Source: an uncultured Cytophagaceae bacterium
Lineage (GTDB): Bacteria; Bacteroidota; Bacteroidia; Cytophagales; Spirosomataceae
Direction: 5' to 3'
Length of the DNA stretch: 40,513 nt
Assembly (NCBI GenBank): GCA_903907745.1
Contig: CAIVPF010000001.1
Location: 1 to 40,513, forward strand
Positions within the stretch are counted from its first letter, which is position 1; every line of letters begins with the position of its first letter. This document shows, piece by piece, positions 1-7,327 of the stretch. The translations under genes were made by a program, and so were the position numbers. The notes beneath the pieces are model-generated. The model had not been told where the DNA came from. It did not search any database and saw only the letters and a program-made list of their open reading frames with translations.

Positions 1-373
1 CAATGACAAATTATTCTTCAAAAAGGCAGCTGAGACCAATGCGAATGGAGTTCCCTCCTATTCGTTATTGATTCAAGGCATTTGGGCCATCGCATTATGC
101 TTTTCGGGTTCCTATAGTACACTGTTGGATTTTACAGTATTCGCTATTTTGTTATTTTATTTCTTGACTGTTATTTCAGTTTTCAAGAAACGATTATTAC
201 AAGAATCGCTACCTATTAGCCAAAAAATACTATTCGGCGCCTATTTAACGATTCTCGTTTTAATCGCAGGAAATTTAATGTATGTCAAAACAGTATCTTC
301 CACCATCGGATTATTCCTCGTGCTTTTAGGGATACCATTTTATTACGTAATGAAGCGAAATCAAAGAATATGA
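1..373 (+). CDS. Amino acid permease, APC superfamily (C-terminal part, 5' truncated by window)
   Basis: The reading frame is open from base 2 and runs to TGA at 371-373, so the gene begins before the window. About 123 residues are visible. They contain the family-typical start of a late loop (NDKLFFKKAAETNANGVPS), followed by three or four hydrophobic segments ending in a short basic tail. In APC-superfamily amino acid permeases, the 'LFFKKA..NxxGVPxxxL' segment precedes the last transmembrane helices, and 'LLDFTVFAILLFYFLTV' matches that pattern. It is therefore the C-terminal third of an inner-membrane amino acid transporter; the substrate cannot be judged. Its last 13 bases overlap the 3' end of the oppositely oriented esterase gene. 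The first in-frame TTG at 68 is an internal leucine, not a start. Confidence 0.8.
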   Translation, partial: NDKLFFKKAAETNANGVPSYSLLIQGIWAIALCFSGSYSTLLDFTVFAILLFYFLTVISVFKKRLLQESLPISQKILFGAYLTILVLIAGNLMYVKTVSSTIGLFLVLLGIPFYYVMKRNQRI

Positions 374-1272
374 TTTGTCTTAAACCATTCTGTCAAACGA
401 TCGAACCACAATTCATTTGTGGTTTTATTGTTTAAACCAAAACCATGCCCCCCCTTGGCATACACATGCAAATCTGCAGGAACATTATTCGCAGTTAAAT
501 TTTCCACGTAAATCAATGAATTCTTAATCGGCACAGCTTTATCATCTGCGGCGTGAACTAGAAAAGCTTTAGGCGTATACTCGTTAATTTGTTCTTCATT
601 CGAAAATAAATGCAAATTCTCCTCAGATGGTTTTTTACCAATTAAATTAGTCTTAGATCCTGAATGACCAAAAGGTCGCATCGAAATCACCGGGTATAAT
701 AGAATTTGAAAATCAGGTCTTAGGTTGATGTAATCATTAATCCCCGTATAATCGACATTAAAGTGTGTCGCGGCACTGGCAGCTAAATGACCACCGGCTG
801 AAAAACCGATGATGCCAATTTTTCCTACATCAACTCCCCATTTATTCGCATTTTTACGAGCTAAACGAATGGCTTGTTGGGCATCCTGCAAAGGCGCAAT
901 CCGGCGATCAACCTGACGCGTACTATCTGGCAAACGATAATACAAAACCAAAGCATGAATCCCAATGTCATTTAATTTCTTTGCAATATCCGTTCCTTCA
1001 TGCGTCGAAGCCAAAACACCATATCCTCCACCGGGACAAATAACAACACATGGTTTTTGCCCTTTACCACCCTTGGCTTCATAGAAAGAATAAGTTGGCT
1101 CCGTAACCTTAGAAACACGCATCATACCACCGTTAACTTCCCCTTTTTGAAGATTAGCACCAGGAATAAAATTTGGAATTTGCCCCTCATATAGAGGCTT
1201 ACTATCTTGTGACATGGCCGAGTGAAAGTGAACAAAGAATAAACAAAATGCAATTTTAAGCGCTTTTTTCAT
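361..1272 (-). CDS. Secreted alpha/beta-hydrolase, BD-FAE/acetyl-xylan-esterase-like
   Basis: A 303-residue protein with an N-terminal signal peptide (hydrophobic stretch about residues 5-20, then SQDS), so probably periplasmic or exported. The alpha/beta-hydrolase features are in order: an oxyanion-type PGGGY motif near residues 80-84, the nucleophile elbow GFSAGG with Ser158, an acid in AADDKAVP (probably Asp244), and the histidine in GGHGFG (His276). This layout is that of carbohydrate esterases and lipases often annotated as 'xylanase B' or BD-FAE proteins, which de-esterify plant polysaccharides; the actual substrate is inferred only from the family. The start overlaps the end of the EamA gene by 17 bases, so it is probably the last gene of the rpsP-led transcript. 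ATG at 1272 is the only start that keeps the signal peptide. Confidence 0.85.
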   Translation of the reverse strand: MKKALKIAFCLFFVHFHSAMSQDSKPLYEGQIPNFIPGANLQKGEVNGGMMRVSKVTEPTYSFYEAKGGKGQKPCVVICPGGGYGVLASTHEGTDIAKKLNDIGIHALVLYYRLPDSTRQVDRRIAPLQDAQQAIRLARKNANKWGVDVGKIGIIGFSAGGHLAASAATHFNVDYTGINDYINLRPDFQILLYPVISMRPFGHSGSKTNLIGKKPSEENLHLFSNEEQINEYTPKAFLVHAADDKAVPIKNSLIYVENLTANNVPADLHVYAKGGHGFGLNNKTTNELWFDRLTEWFKTNHIL

Positions 1273-2191
1273 GAGATATATTAGGTTCAGGTTTATCTGT
1301 TGTAATCAAAACAACTGCCAATAGTATGAAAAAACTCGCAAATAATAAAATTCCATGCAAAGGTTCATCTAAAATCAGATTACCCAAAATTAAAGCAATG
1401 ACCGGATTTACATAGGTATACGTCGCGACCAAGGTTGCGTCTAAGACTTTGGATAAATAACCAAATAAAGAATACCCGAGCATCGAACCAATTAAGGCCA
1501 AATAAATAAACACAACATAGCCTTTTATCGGTATCTCAGGAAGATAGACTTGATTTAGGTCACCTTTGAGCCAACTAATACATAACACCAAAAGGCCTCC
1601 TGAAACCATTTGAATCGCACAAACTTGGGTAAAATGGTAGCGATTAGCTCCTTGGAATTGGATTTGAAAAACGGCGATATTCCAACCAATCACGGCTAAC
1701 AACAAAAATCCAATACCCAGAAAAAATTCAGTTTCTTTTCCAGATATGGCCAAGGATTTTTGACTCATCATGATACCTATCCCCACTAAACCCATGCAAG
1801 TACCTACTAATTTCCGAATCGAAGGTTTCCTTCCGGCTACCCAGAAAAAAATGACTAATAATAAAGGACCTAATGCCATAAAAACGGAAGAAAAACCAGA
1901 TGGCACAATCGAACCTGCCAAAGCCATACAGCCATTCCCTAATGAAATCATTAAAAATCCACAAAGAACATGGGTTTTGAAATGACCTTTTTCCATACGA
2001 ACCCAATGTTTTCCAAGAATTGACCAAATTAATAGTAAAGTTCCAGCCACTAAATTCCGGCCAAAGGTGATCATCAATGGCGGAATGTAGGCCAATAAAA
2101 TACGAACACTTAAAAAGGTCGAACCCCAAATTAGATATAAAAAACCTAACGAAATTAATGCCGCTAAAGGGATTTTGACCTGTTTATTCAT
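1256..2191 (-). CDS. EamA family transporter (drug/metabolite transporter superfamily)
   Basis: A 311-residue, strongly hydrophobic protein with about ten predicted membrane helices arranged as two EamA halves. The N-terminal 'GFLYLIWGSTFLSVRI' block is the classic opening of YedA/RhtA-like DMT exporters, and the second half ends with 'NPVIALILGNLILDEPL', also diagnostic. Such proteins export amino acids or other small metabolites across the inner membrane; the substrate is unknown. The start codon lies inside the last codons of trmD (8-base overlap), and its own end overlaps the esterase start, so translation is likely coupled along the transcript. The tail after the last helix is short and polar. 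Confidence 0.9.
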   Translation of the reverse strand: MNKQVKIPLAALISLGFLYLIWGSTFLSVRILLAYIPPLMITFGRNLVAGTLLLIWSILGKHWVRMEKGHFKTHVLCGFLMISLGNGCMALAGSIVPSGFSSVFMALGPLLLVIFFWVAGRKPSIRKLVGTCMGLVGIGIMMSQKSLAISGKETEFFLGIGFLLLAVIGWNIAVFQIQFQGANRYHFTQVCAIQMVSGGLLVLCISWLKGDLNQVYLPEIPIKGYVVFIYLALIGSMLGYSLFGYLSKVLDATLVATYTYVNPVIALILGNLILDEPLHGILLFASFFILLAVVLITTDKPEPNISHEKSA

Positions 2192-2870
2192 GTGAATCTA
2201 ACAAGTCTGGTCGGCGAGTTTGCGTCCTCAATACAGCTTGTTCGTGACGCCAAATATCTATTTTTTTATCATTTCCCGATCGTAAAATCTCCGGAACTTC
2301 CATTCCTTCCCACATCGCAGGTCTCGTATAAACCGGGGGCGCTAATAAACCATCTTGAAATGAATCCGTTAATGCAGACATTTCATCTCCGATCGCTCCA
2401 GGAATCAATCGAATAATGGCATCCGTACAAACAGCTGCCGCTAATTCACCGCCCGATAATACATAGTCCCCTATGGATATTTCCTTCGTCACATACTTTT
2501 CACGAATGCGCTCATCAATTCCCTTATAATGCCCGCAAATGAAAATCATATTGTCACAAAGGCTCAATTGATTCGCCAAACCTTGTTTAAATACCAAGCC
2601 ATCTGGACTAAAAAACACCACCTCATCATATGAACGCTCGGCTAACAAGGAATCTAAACAAGCCGCGAGAGGTTCAACGGCCATGACCATGCCCGCACCA
2701 CCCCCAAAAGGATAATCGTCTACTTGTTTATGCTTTTTTTGAGAATAATCATGTAAATCATGTAAATGTACTTCCACCAAACCTGCTTGAGCCGCACGCT
2801 TGCAAATCGAATGTGCAAAAAAACTTTGCATCAAATCGGGAACCACTGAAAGTATATCAATCCGCATCAT
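2184..2870 (-). CDS. trmD: tRNA (guanine(37)-N1)-methyltransferase TrmD
   Basis: A 228-residue SPOUT methyltransferase that methylates G37 next to the anticodon to prevent +1 frameshifts. The N-terminal MRIDILSVVPD, the DDYPFGGGAGMV loop and the S-adenosylmethionine trefoil-knot segment ISIGDYVLSGGELA are all present, followed by the family C-terminal segment with RPDLL. Two consecutive ATG codons (2870 and 2867) could start it; the first is used here. The start lies 14 bases inside the end of rimM, which suggests translational coupling in the rpsP-rimM-trmD order seen in many bacteria. Unlike many genomes, rplS does not follow; an EamA exporter does. The length is near the usual 230-250 residues. 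Confidence 0.97.
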   Translation of the reverse strand: MMRIDILSVVPDLMQSFFAHSICKRAAQAGLVEVHLHDLHDYSQKKHKQVDDYPFGGGAGMVMAVEPLAACLDSLLAERSYDEVVFFSPDGLVFKQGLANQLSLCDNMIFICGHYKGIDERIREKYVTKEISIGDYVLSGGELAAAVCTDAIIRLIPGAIGDEMSALTDSFQDGLLAPPVYTRPAMWEGMEVPEILRSGNDKKIDIWRHEQAVLRTQTRRPDLLDSHE

Positions 2871-3393
2871 CTTCTAAATAAACCTCTAACAAACCATCTG
2901 GAAAAATACTATGAACTACTTTCGCCTTTTTGTCCACTTTGGGAATAATCTCATCCGTCAAAGGAATTAAAACTTCCCGATTATTATAAATCATAATTAG
3001 GACGTCCTGTGCACCGGTAGAATACACTTCTTTCACCACACCTAAGCTACCAAGATTAGCATCTTCTATCTGGTAATCAATGATTTCATGGTAATAAAAT
3101 TGATCATCTTTGAGCTTTGGCAAAAAAGACACCGGTAAAAATAATTTCTTCCCCACTAATTCCTTCGCTGCATCCAATGTCTCAATCCCCTCTAAAAGCA
3201 TCAAATTTAAATTATCCCGGATTTGCAAATCTTGAATAAAAAAGGGAACCAATTCATTCGCCATTTGTACAAATACAGATTCCAATTCCTCATATTCATA
3301 AGGATCATCTACATCTAAAAAAACGTGAAAAGCGCCTTTTAAACCATGCGGTTTGGAAAGGGTTCCCAATTCAAAGTATTCTGTTTTTGCCAT
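2857..3393 (-). CDS. rimM: Ribosome maturation factor RimM
   Basis: A 178-residue protein with the two RimM parts. The N-terminal beta-barrel starts with 'ELGTLSKPHGLKGAFHVF', the family signature GxxxxPHGLKG. The C-terminal PRC-barrel-like half contains 'LGVVKEVYSTGAQDVLI' and 'VLIPLTDEIIPKVD'. RimM binds S19 and assists maturation of the 30S head domain and 16S rRNA. It sits between rpsP and trmD, the conserved order. A 65-base gap separates it from rpsP and contains an AT-rich terminator-like hairpin, so its expression is probably lower than that of S16. Its end overlaps trmD. Confidence 0.96.
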   Translation of the reverse strand: MAKTEYFELGTLSKPHGLKGAFHVFLDVDDPYEYEELESVFVQMANELVPFFIQDLQIRDNLNLMLLEGIETLDAAKELVGKKLFLPVSFLPKLKDDQFYYHEIIDYQIEDANLGSLGVVKEVYSTGAQDVLIMIYNNREVLIPLTDEIIPKVDKKAKVVHSIFPDGLLEVYLEDDAD

Positions 3394-3399
3394 AGGTAC

Positions 3400-3442
3400 A
3401 AAAAAAAATCATACAAATCTGTTAACAAATTTGTATGATTTT
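3400..3442 (-). terminator. AT-rich intrinsic terminator/attenuator between rpsP and rimM
   Basis: A perfect 14-bp inverted repeat (3405-3418 with 3429-3442, 10-base loop) lies just after the rpsP stop. On the minus strand the second arm runs into nine consecutive T (3408-3400). It is the right shape and orientation for a Rho-independent terminator, but the stem is nearly all A-U, so termination is probably partial and rimM-trmD are reached by read-through. Confidence 0.6.
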
Positions 3443-3458
3443 CAATGAATTAAAAAAT

Positions 3459-4187
3459 TTATTCCGCTGCAGGAGCCTCTTCTTCAGTGGCATCCGCTGC
3501 TGGAGCTTCTTCCACTGCCGCTTCTGCTGCTGGAGCTTCTTCCACTGCCGCTTCTGCTGCTGGTGCTTCTTCCACTGCCGCATCTGCTGCTGGAGCTTCT
3601 TCAGCTGCAACTTCTGCTGCTGGTGCTTCTTCCATGGCAACTTCTGCCGCTGGTGCTTCTATTTCTACTTCTTCCTCATCGCTTTCATTGATAGCTTCTA
3701 CTACGCTTGCTACGATTGCCTCGTCAGCCGCCTTGTTTTTAGCAGCAATGTTTTCAGCTCTATTCGCAGAAACTTTTGATTCAGCTTCTAAACGAGTAGC
3801 TTTTGACTTCGCTTTTGATTGTTGGATCGATGAAGCCTTCGTTTGAATCTTCACTTCTTTCTCTGCTTTCCACGCTTCAAACTTCGCATCTGCTTGTTCT
3901 TGCGTCAAAGCACCTTTCAATACACCTACCTGTAAATGCTTTGCATATAAAATACCTTTGTAAGATAAAATTGCTTTTGCCGTATCTGTTGGCTGAGCAC
4001 CATCCATTACCCATTTGATAGCTTGTTTTTCATTCAAAACAACCGTTGCTGGGTTCGTGTTAGGATTGTAAGTACCGAGTTTCTCGATAAAACGTCCGTC
4101 GCGAGGTGCACGTGCATCTGCTACAACTACGTCAAACATTGCTAACTTCTTGCGTCCACGACGCGATAATCTAATTTTAACAGCCAT
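3459..4187 (-). CDS. rpsP: 30S ribosomal protein S16 with long acidic repeat tail
   Basis: A 242-residue protein. Residues 1 to about 80 are a normal bS16 domain (MAVKIRLSRRGRKKLAMF, then DGRFIEKLGTYNP and AIKWVMDGAQPTDTAKAILS). bS16 is usually 80-100 residues; Bacteroidota often carry an extension, and here it is large. Residues about 85-160 form a charged Lys/Ala/Glu region likely to be helical. Residues 177-242 consist of about 6.6 copies of a 10-residue unit of the type EAPAAEAAVE, very acidic and Ala/Pro-rich, probably disordered. S16 binds 16S rRNA early in 30S assembly. The tail would extend from the ribosome surface; its role is unknown. A promoter and a leader hairpin lie upstream (4203-4269), and rimM and trmD follow. 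Confidence 0.96.
   Translation of the reverse strand: MAVKIRLSRRGRKKLAMFDVVVADARAPRDGRFIEKLGTYNPNTNPATVVLNEKQAIKWVMDGAQPTDTAKAILSYKGILYAKHLQVGVLKGALTQEQADAKFEAWKAEKEVKIQTKASSIQQSKAKSKATRLEAESKVSANRAENIAAKNKAADEAIVASVVEAINESDEEEVEIEAPAAEVAMEEAPAAEVAAEEAPAADAAVEEAPAAEAAVEEAPAAEAAVEEAPAADATEEEAPAAE
3462..3659. repeat. 30-bp tandem repeat encoding the S16 tail
   Basis: About 6.6 head-to-tail copies of a 30-bp unit, each coding for ten residues (consensus EAPAAEAAVE on the minus strand). The middle copies are almost identical at the nucleotide level, including synonymous positions, which points to recent unit duplication. Because the unit is a multiple of three, copy-number changes keep the frame. 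Confidence 0.9.
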
Positions 4188-4202
4188 TATACATGGGTTT
4201 AT

Positions 4203-4219
4203 GAGGGATCTCGTCCCTC
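4203..4219 (-). promoter_or_regulatory. Hairpin in rpsP 5' leader
   Basis: A 6-bp GC-rich stem (GAGGGA/TCCCTC, 5-base loop) lies 16 bases before the rpsP ATG. It is flanked on both sides by the direct repeat ATAAACCC. It lies downstream of the predicted transcription start, so it is in the mRNA leader near the ribosome binding region. It could be a translational control site for S16; this is inference. Confidence 0.45.
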
Positions 4220-4238
4220 GGGTTTATAAAAATGTCTG

Positions 4239-4269
4239 CAAAAATAAGGAATTAATCAATTAGGAGCAA
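4239..4269 (-). promoter_or_regulatory. Bacteroidota-type promoter of rpsP
   Basis: On the minus strand, TTG at 4269-4267, a 20-base spacer, and TATTTTTG at 4246-4239 fit the Bacteroidota sigma consensus TTG-N19..21-TAnnTTTG exactly. It lies about 52 bases before the rpsP ATG and directly after the end of the RNase P RNA gene. Confidence 0.7.
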
Positions 4270-4279
4270 GTGAAAAAAT

Positions 4280-4640
4280 GAGAAAATAAATCGATAAGCC
4301 GAATTCTGTAAGTAGGAAATCCTACCCTCTTATCATTTATCTTGGACAAACATCACTATTTGCCTCTAGCAATCTACCCACTGACATCGGACGAGCCACC
4401 CTTTTGCCTTGCGGCAGCCAGCCTATTTGATCTTGCAACGCGTGAGGTTTACCTATGCCTAATTTGTCACCAAATTAGCGGTGGGCTCTTAATCCACCTT
4501 TTCACCCTTACCCCGAAAGGCGGTTATTTTCTGTGGCACTATCTGTAAAACTCGAAAGTCTCCCTTCCTGTTAGGAAGCACGCCGCTCTATGTTGTTCGG
4601 ACTTTCCTCTTTAAAAAGCGATAAGATGATTTATTTTCTC
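4280..4640 (-). ncRNA. rnpB: RNase P RNA, bacterial class A
   Basis: Read on the minus strand, the segment holds the conserved RNase P RNA blocks in order: GAGGAAAGTCCG (4609-4598), the CACAGAAA P4 strand (near 4535), AGGGTGAAAAGGTG (4508-4495), the GGTAAACC and CAAATAGG blocks, and finally ACAGAATTCGGCTTATCG near the 3' end. The two ends pair perfectly over 13 bp (4280-4292 with 4628-4640), giving helix P1 and fixing the boundaries at about 361 nt, a normal length. The RNA is the catalytic part of RNase P, which trims the 5' ends of tRNAs. A TACCTTTG promoter element lies 5 bases before the 5' end, and a run of six T follows the 3' end (4278-4273), consistent with termination. Confidence 0.96.
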
Positions 4641-4644
4641 GGGA

Positions 4645-4677
4645 CAAAGGTATTTAAATTATTTCATTAATGTCCAA
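4645..4677 (-). promoter_or_regulatory. Promoter of rnpB, inside the end of the DUF4403 gene
   Basis: TTG at 4677-4675, a 22-base spacer and TACCTTTG at 4652-4645 match the Bacteroidota promoter form on the minus strand. The predicted start of transcription coincides with the P1 helix boundary of the RNase P RNA. The -33 element lies within the last codons of the DUF4403 gene. Confidence 0.7.
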
Positions 4678-5942
4678 TGCCCCCCAATCTCGCCCAAGAC
4701 ATAAAAACCTTTCGTATTCCAACGAAAGGTCTCGAGTTTAAATTGCGGATTTACAACAGACATTTGCCCATTCTGCTTAACCCAATTTTCAACCTGACCC
4801 CTCGCATCGAACCTAAATTTTTGCGCGTTTTGCATGATTTTACGTTCTATTTTCTTAGAAAAAATAGCCTTCACACCTTCCAAACCATCCACTTGCGTAT
4901 TTTTTACTTGAATCCCTAAACGTCCATCAGAAAAACGAAGTGGTAAAAAATCGATCTTAAATTCGGCACCATTGCCTTGGAATCCACTAATTTTTGCGGT
5001 CAAAAAACCTTCGCCATTGGCTTGAATCTTTACCTTGGTCGGATGCAAAGGAGATAATCGATCCATCTCCTTTTTCATCAGGTCCTCAAAAAATAGCCAT
5101 GGAAGTTCTGCCCTAAAGGTCAACCTCGATTCCGATTCACGCGTTTCTACAAACCGAGGAAAAAACACAGAAGCCGACGTTCGCATCGGATGAAAATTGA
5201 AATTCGATTGAATCCAGCATTGAGCCGAAATACCCAGCGGATTAATTTGAAAATCCCTCAGCTGCAATCCAAATACATTAAAATGATACATATTCCCTGA
5301 AGCCAAAAATGGTCCTAAGGTCGACTGAAAGATTCCTTCTAGATTACGTTTTTCCAACAAAGCATTTAGGCGTTCCTGCATACCCGATGTAATTAAATCT
5401 TTTTTAGAGGCTAAAAGTTGGTCTACAACCGGCGCCGCATTAATCGGGAAACCTGCCACTTTCACATTTGGTTTTTCAATCCATTGATACGAATATGCCA
5501 AATTAGAAACATTTGCCTTCGAAAAATCACTTAAATTCAAAGCCAAGGACATTTTGACCTGCATCTTTCCATGAATTTTTCCAGCAGAAAAACCTGCTAT
5601 TTGAGGTGTGGCATCGAATACCGTTGGGATATCCAATACCAATTCAGACGATTTACCTGCACTTATTTTCAGAGGACCTTGTTGGGCTATCTCCATCGGA
5701 AATCCTAAAAATGAACCTGATTCAGTGGACTTATACAAGGCCCGATCTGATATACGATTTAGCCAATGATTCAGCGAATCAAAGGAAACACGGACATCCA
5801 CTCGAACAAATGTTGGCTTTACCTCTGGAACATCTTCTTGAAATACAATCGATTCAAAATCACCATCTCGGACCTGACGAGCACATGAGGCTAATCCACA
5901 AAGGAAAATCGCATAAACTATAAATTGTTTCACATTCTTCAT
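4659..5942 (-). CDS. DUF4403 family lipoprotein
   Basis: A 427-residue protein when started at ATG 5942, which overlaps the stop of the preceding gene as ATGA. This start gives a clear lipoprotein signal peptide (MKNVKQFIVYAIFLCG, then lipobox LASC with Cys at about residue 20). The frame is open a further 75 bases upstream, but that would destroy the signal peptide. The mature part is predicted beta-rich, with DUF4403-like sequence: a paired 'SFDSLNHWLNRISDRALY' opening, internal 'RAELPWLFFEDLMKKEM', and an ending with tryptophan- and aromatic-rich strands. DUF4403 proteins are widespread in Bacteroidota, with a fold resembling tandem lipid-binding (TULIP/BPI-like) modules; function is unproven. 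It is probably anchored in the outer or inner membrane facing the periplasm. The gene is coupled to the degenerate-vWA membrane protein. Confidence 0.85.
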   Translation of the reverse strand: MKNVKQFIVYAIFLCGLASCARQVRDGDFESIVFQEDVPEVKPTFVRVDVRVSFDSLNHWLNRISDRALYKSTESGSFLGFPMEIAQQGPLKISAGKSSELVLDIPTVFDATPQIAGFSAGKIHGKMQVKMSLALNLSDFSKANVSNLAYSYQWIEKPNVKVAGFPINAAPVVDQLLASKKDLITSGMQERLNALLEKRNLEGIFQSTLGPFLASGNMYHFNVFGLQLRDFQINPLGISAQCWIQSNFNFHPMRTSASVFFPRFVETRESESRLTFRAELPWLFFEDLMKKEMDRLSPLHPTKVKIQANGEGFLTAKISGFQGNGAEFKIDFLPLRFSDGRLGIQVKNTQVDGLEGVKAIFSKKIERKIMQNAQKFRFDARGQVENWVKQNGQMSVVNPQFKLETFRWNTKGFYVLGEIGGHWTLMK

Positions 5943-7327
5943 ATATACCATTTTCGAATACCCCAGTCGGCTAAAATTAATACCAATAAAACAGCCCAAA
6001 AGTAGGAATATTTCCAAAGAGGTAAACTTTTAAATGCATCCTTTTGAACCATTTTATTTTTATTCATAGAAAAATCAACTTGTTCTTTGCCAACTAAATA
6101 GTGTAATACGTCTTCATTTCGCCCATCCTTTTTATCGACCAAAGGAATAATTAATTCACGATTTGAAAGCGTATCTCCTTGTAAATCACGCAAAAAAGTA
6201 AATGAAAAATACCGTACAAAGACCGAATCAATTTTAAAAAATGAGCTATTTTTTCGGTATTCATCCATTTGAGTTTCCCAAAATCTTACATCCTTAATAT
6301 GCAAACTAGCCGTATTTAATCGGTACTCTTTAGGCAAATCCATGCCTAAATACCAGGCCGAACGATTACTCAAAGAGGTATAATCTGTGGGCAAAACTTC
6401 ATAAAATATCAGTTTTTTCATCGAAGCATCTACCTTTATTTGTTCAGAAAAATGCCAATTTAATTTGATATGATGTTCCTTCGCATATTTATGAATCAAA
6501 CCTAAATTAGGATGCGGCGCTTTGGCGAAAACATCTACGAACGCCTTTTCCTGAATGACCTCCCACTTTAATTCCTTTACATTTCTCGACCCTATATAAA
6601 AATTGAGCGAAAATTTGCCCAATTTATTTCCAGTCAAAGGCAATTCCACATGTTTGTAGAATTCTACAAGATCAAAAGAAATAGACTTTTCAAACAAAAG
6701 CCGTTTACCTTCCCGCATTTGTAGATTAATTATCTGTTTCTTCTTTTGGTCCTTCAACCAGACGTCCACGGGAATTTGTACGTTTTCTCCTATAACCGTT
6801 CTCATTCTAGAAAATGGAATAAAAAGACCTATATCCTCTCGAGGTACCAATGGGCCCATCGGCAAAATATGAATGGGAAACCCTAAATCATTCTCAGAAT
6901 CTAAAGCTGACAAGTTTCCATCTGTCAAAAAAAACACCTCATCAATCTGTTTTCCTTGATTTTCTTTCCGTAATCGATCCAAGGCAGAAGACCAAACCGA
7001 AGTGGACAATGTAAGTACCTCCAAATTCGAATGAGTATCCTTTACTAAGCCAAAAACAGAATCAATTTGTTTTTTTTGAATAAAAGGAGAAGAATCTACC
7101 ATTAAAATAGTTTGATATTTTCCCTTAACTCGCTGCGGAATGTAGACCGGAATAATGAAAGCAATGAGTGCTACGATCATAGACGCTCGAATAAGTCCCA
7201 AAAGAATGCGAATTGGGATAGAACTTCGAGTCTTTAAAAAAGTAAATCCAACAATAAGAAAAAAAACAAACCCCAATCCCACTAAAATGAGGATTGAGGT
7301 TTGTTCGTTAAATCCGATGAATTCCAT
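5939..7327 (-). CDS. Membrane protein with degenerate von Willebrand A-like domain
   Basis: A 462-residue protein when started at ATG 7327, which overlaps the fabG stop as TAATG. Two membrane helices occupy about residues 10-60, and one more lies at the extreme C-terminus (SYFWAVLLVLILADWGI, followed by RKWYI). Between them is a periplasmic or cytoplasmic region that begins like a vWA domain: a strand 'ILMVDSS', helices, then 'VFFLTDGNLS'. The metal-site motif DxSxS is broken (Asp-Ser-Ser-Pro-Phe), whereas the TDG strand is kept. The arrangement resembles BatA/BatB-type or DUF58-associated proteins, but I cannot assign a named family. The gene is embedded between fabG and the DUF4403 lipoprotein with overlapping stop/start codons on both sides, so it is co-translated with them. 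Confidence 0.75.
   Translation of the reverse strand: MEFIGFNEQTSILILVGLGFVFFLIVGFTFLKTRSSIPIRILLGLIRASMIVALIAFIIPVYIPQRVKGKYQTILMVDSSPFIQKKQIDSVFGLVKDTHSNLEVLTLSTSVWSSALDRLRKENQGKQIDEVFFLTDGNLSALDSENDLGFPIHILPMGPLVPREDIGLFIPFSRMRTVIGENVQIPVDVWLKDQKKKQIINLQMREGKRLLFEKSISFDLVEFYKHVELPLTGNKLGKFSLNFYIGSRNVKELKWEVIQEKAFVDVFAKAPHPNLGLIHKYAKEHHIKLNWHFSEQIKVDASMKKLIFYEVLPTDYTSLSNRSAWYLGMDLPKEYRLNTASLHIKDVRFWETQMDEYRKNSSFFKIDSVFVRYFSFTFLRDLQGDTLSNRELIIPLVDKKDGRNEDVLHYLVGKEQVDFSMNKNKMVQKDAFKSLPLWKYSYFWAVLLVLILADWGIRKWYI

Noticed and set aside
1728-2129. 133-residue minus-strand open frame
   Set aside because: It is a shifted frame within the EamA transporter gene, which has full family homology; no sign of a real overlapping gene.
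3462-3659. Possible CRISPR-like array
   Set aside because: Units are head-to-tail 30-mers without spacers and are coding; there is no cas gene.
3435-3846. Plus-strand open frames with Cys/Phe/His-rich or Ala/Ser-rich repeats
   Set aside because: They are mirror frames of the rpsP tandem-repeat tail; the repeat keeps several frames open, and the S16 frame is the only one with a recognisable protein.
4342-4548. 68-residue plus-strand open frame
   Set aside because: It lies wholly within the RNase P RNA gene on the opposite strand.
5943-6017. Hydrophobic N-terminal extension of the DUF4403 protein
   Set aside because: It is a shadow of the C-terminal helix of the preceding gene; ATG 5942 yields a proper lipoprotein signal.
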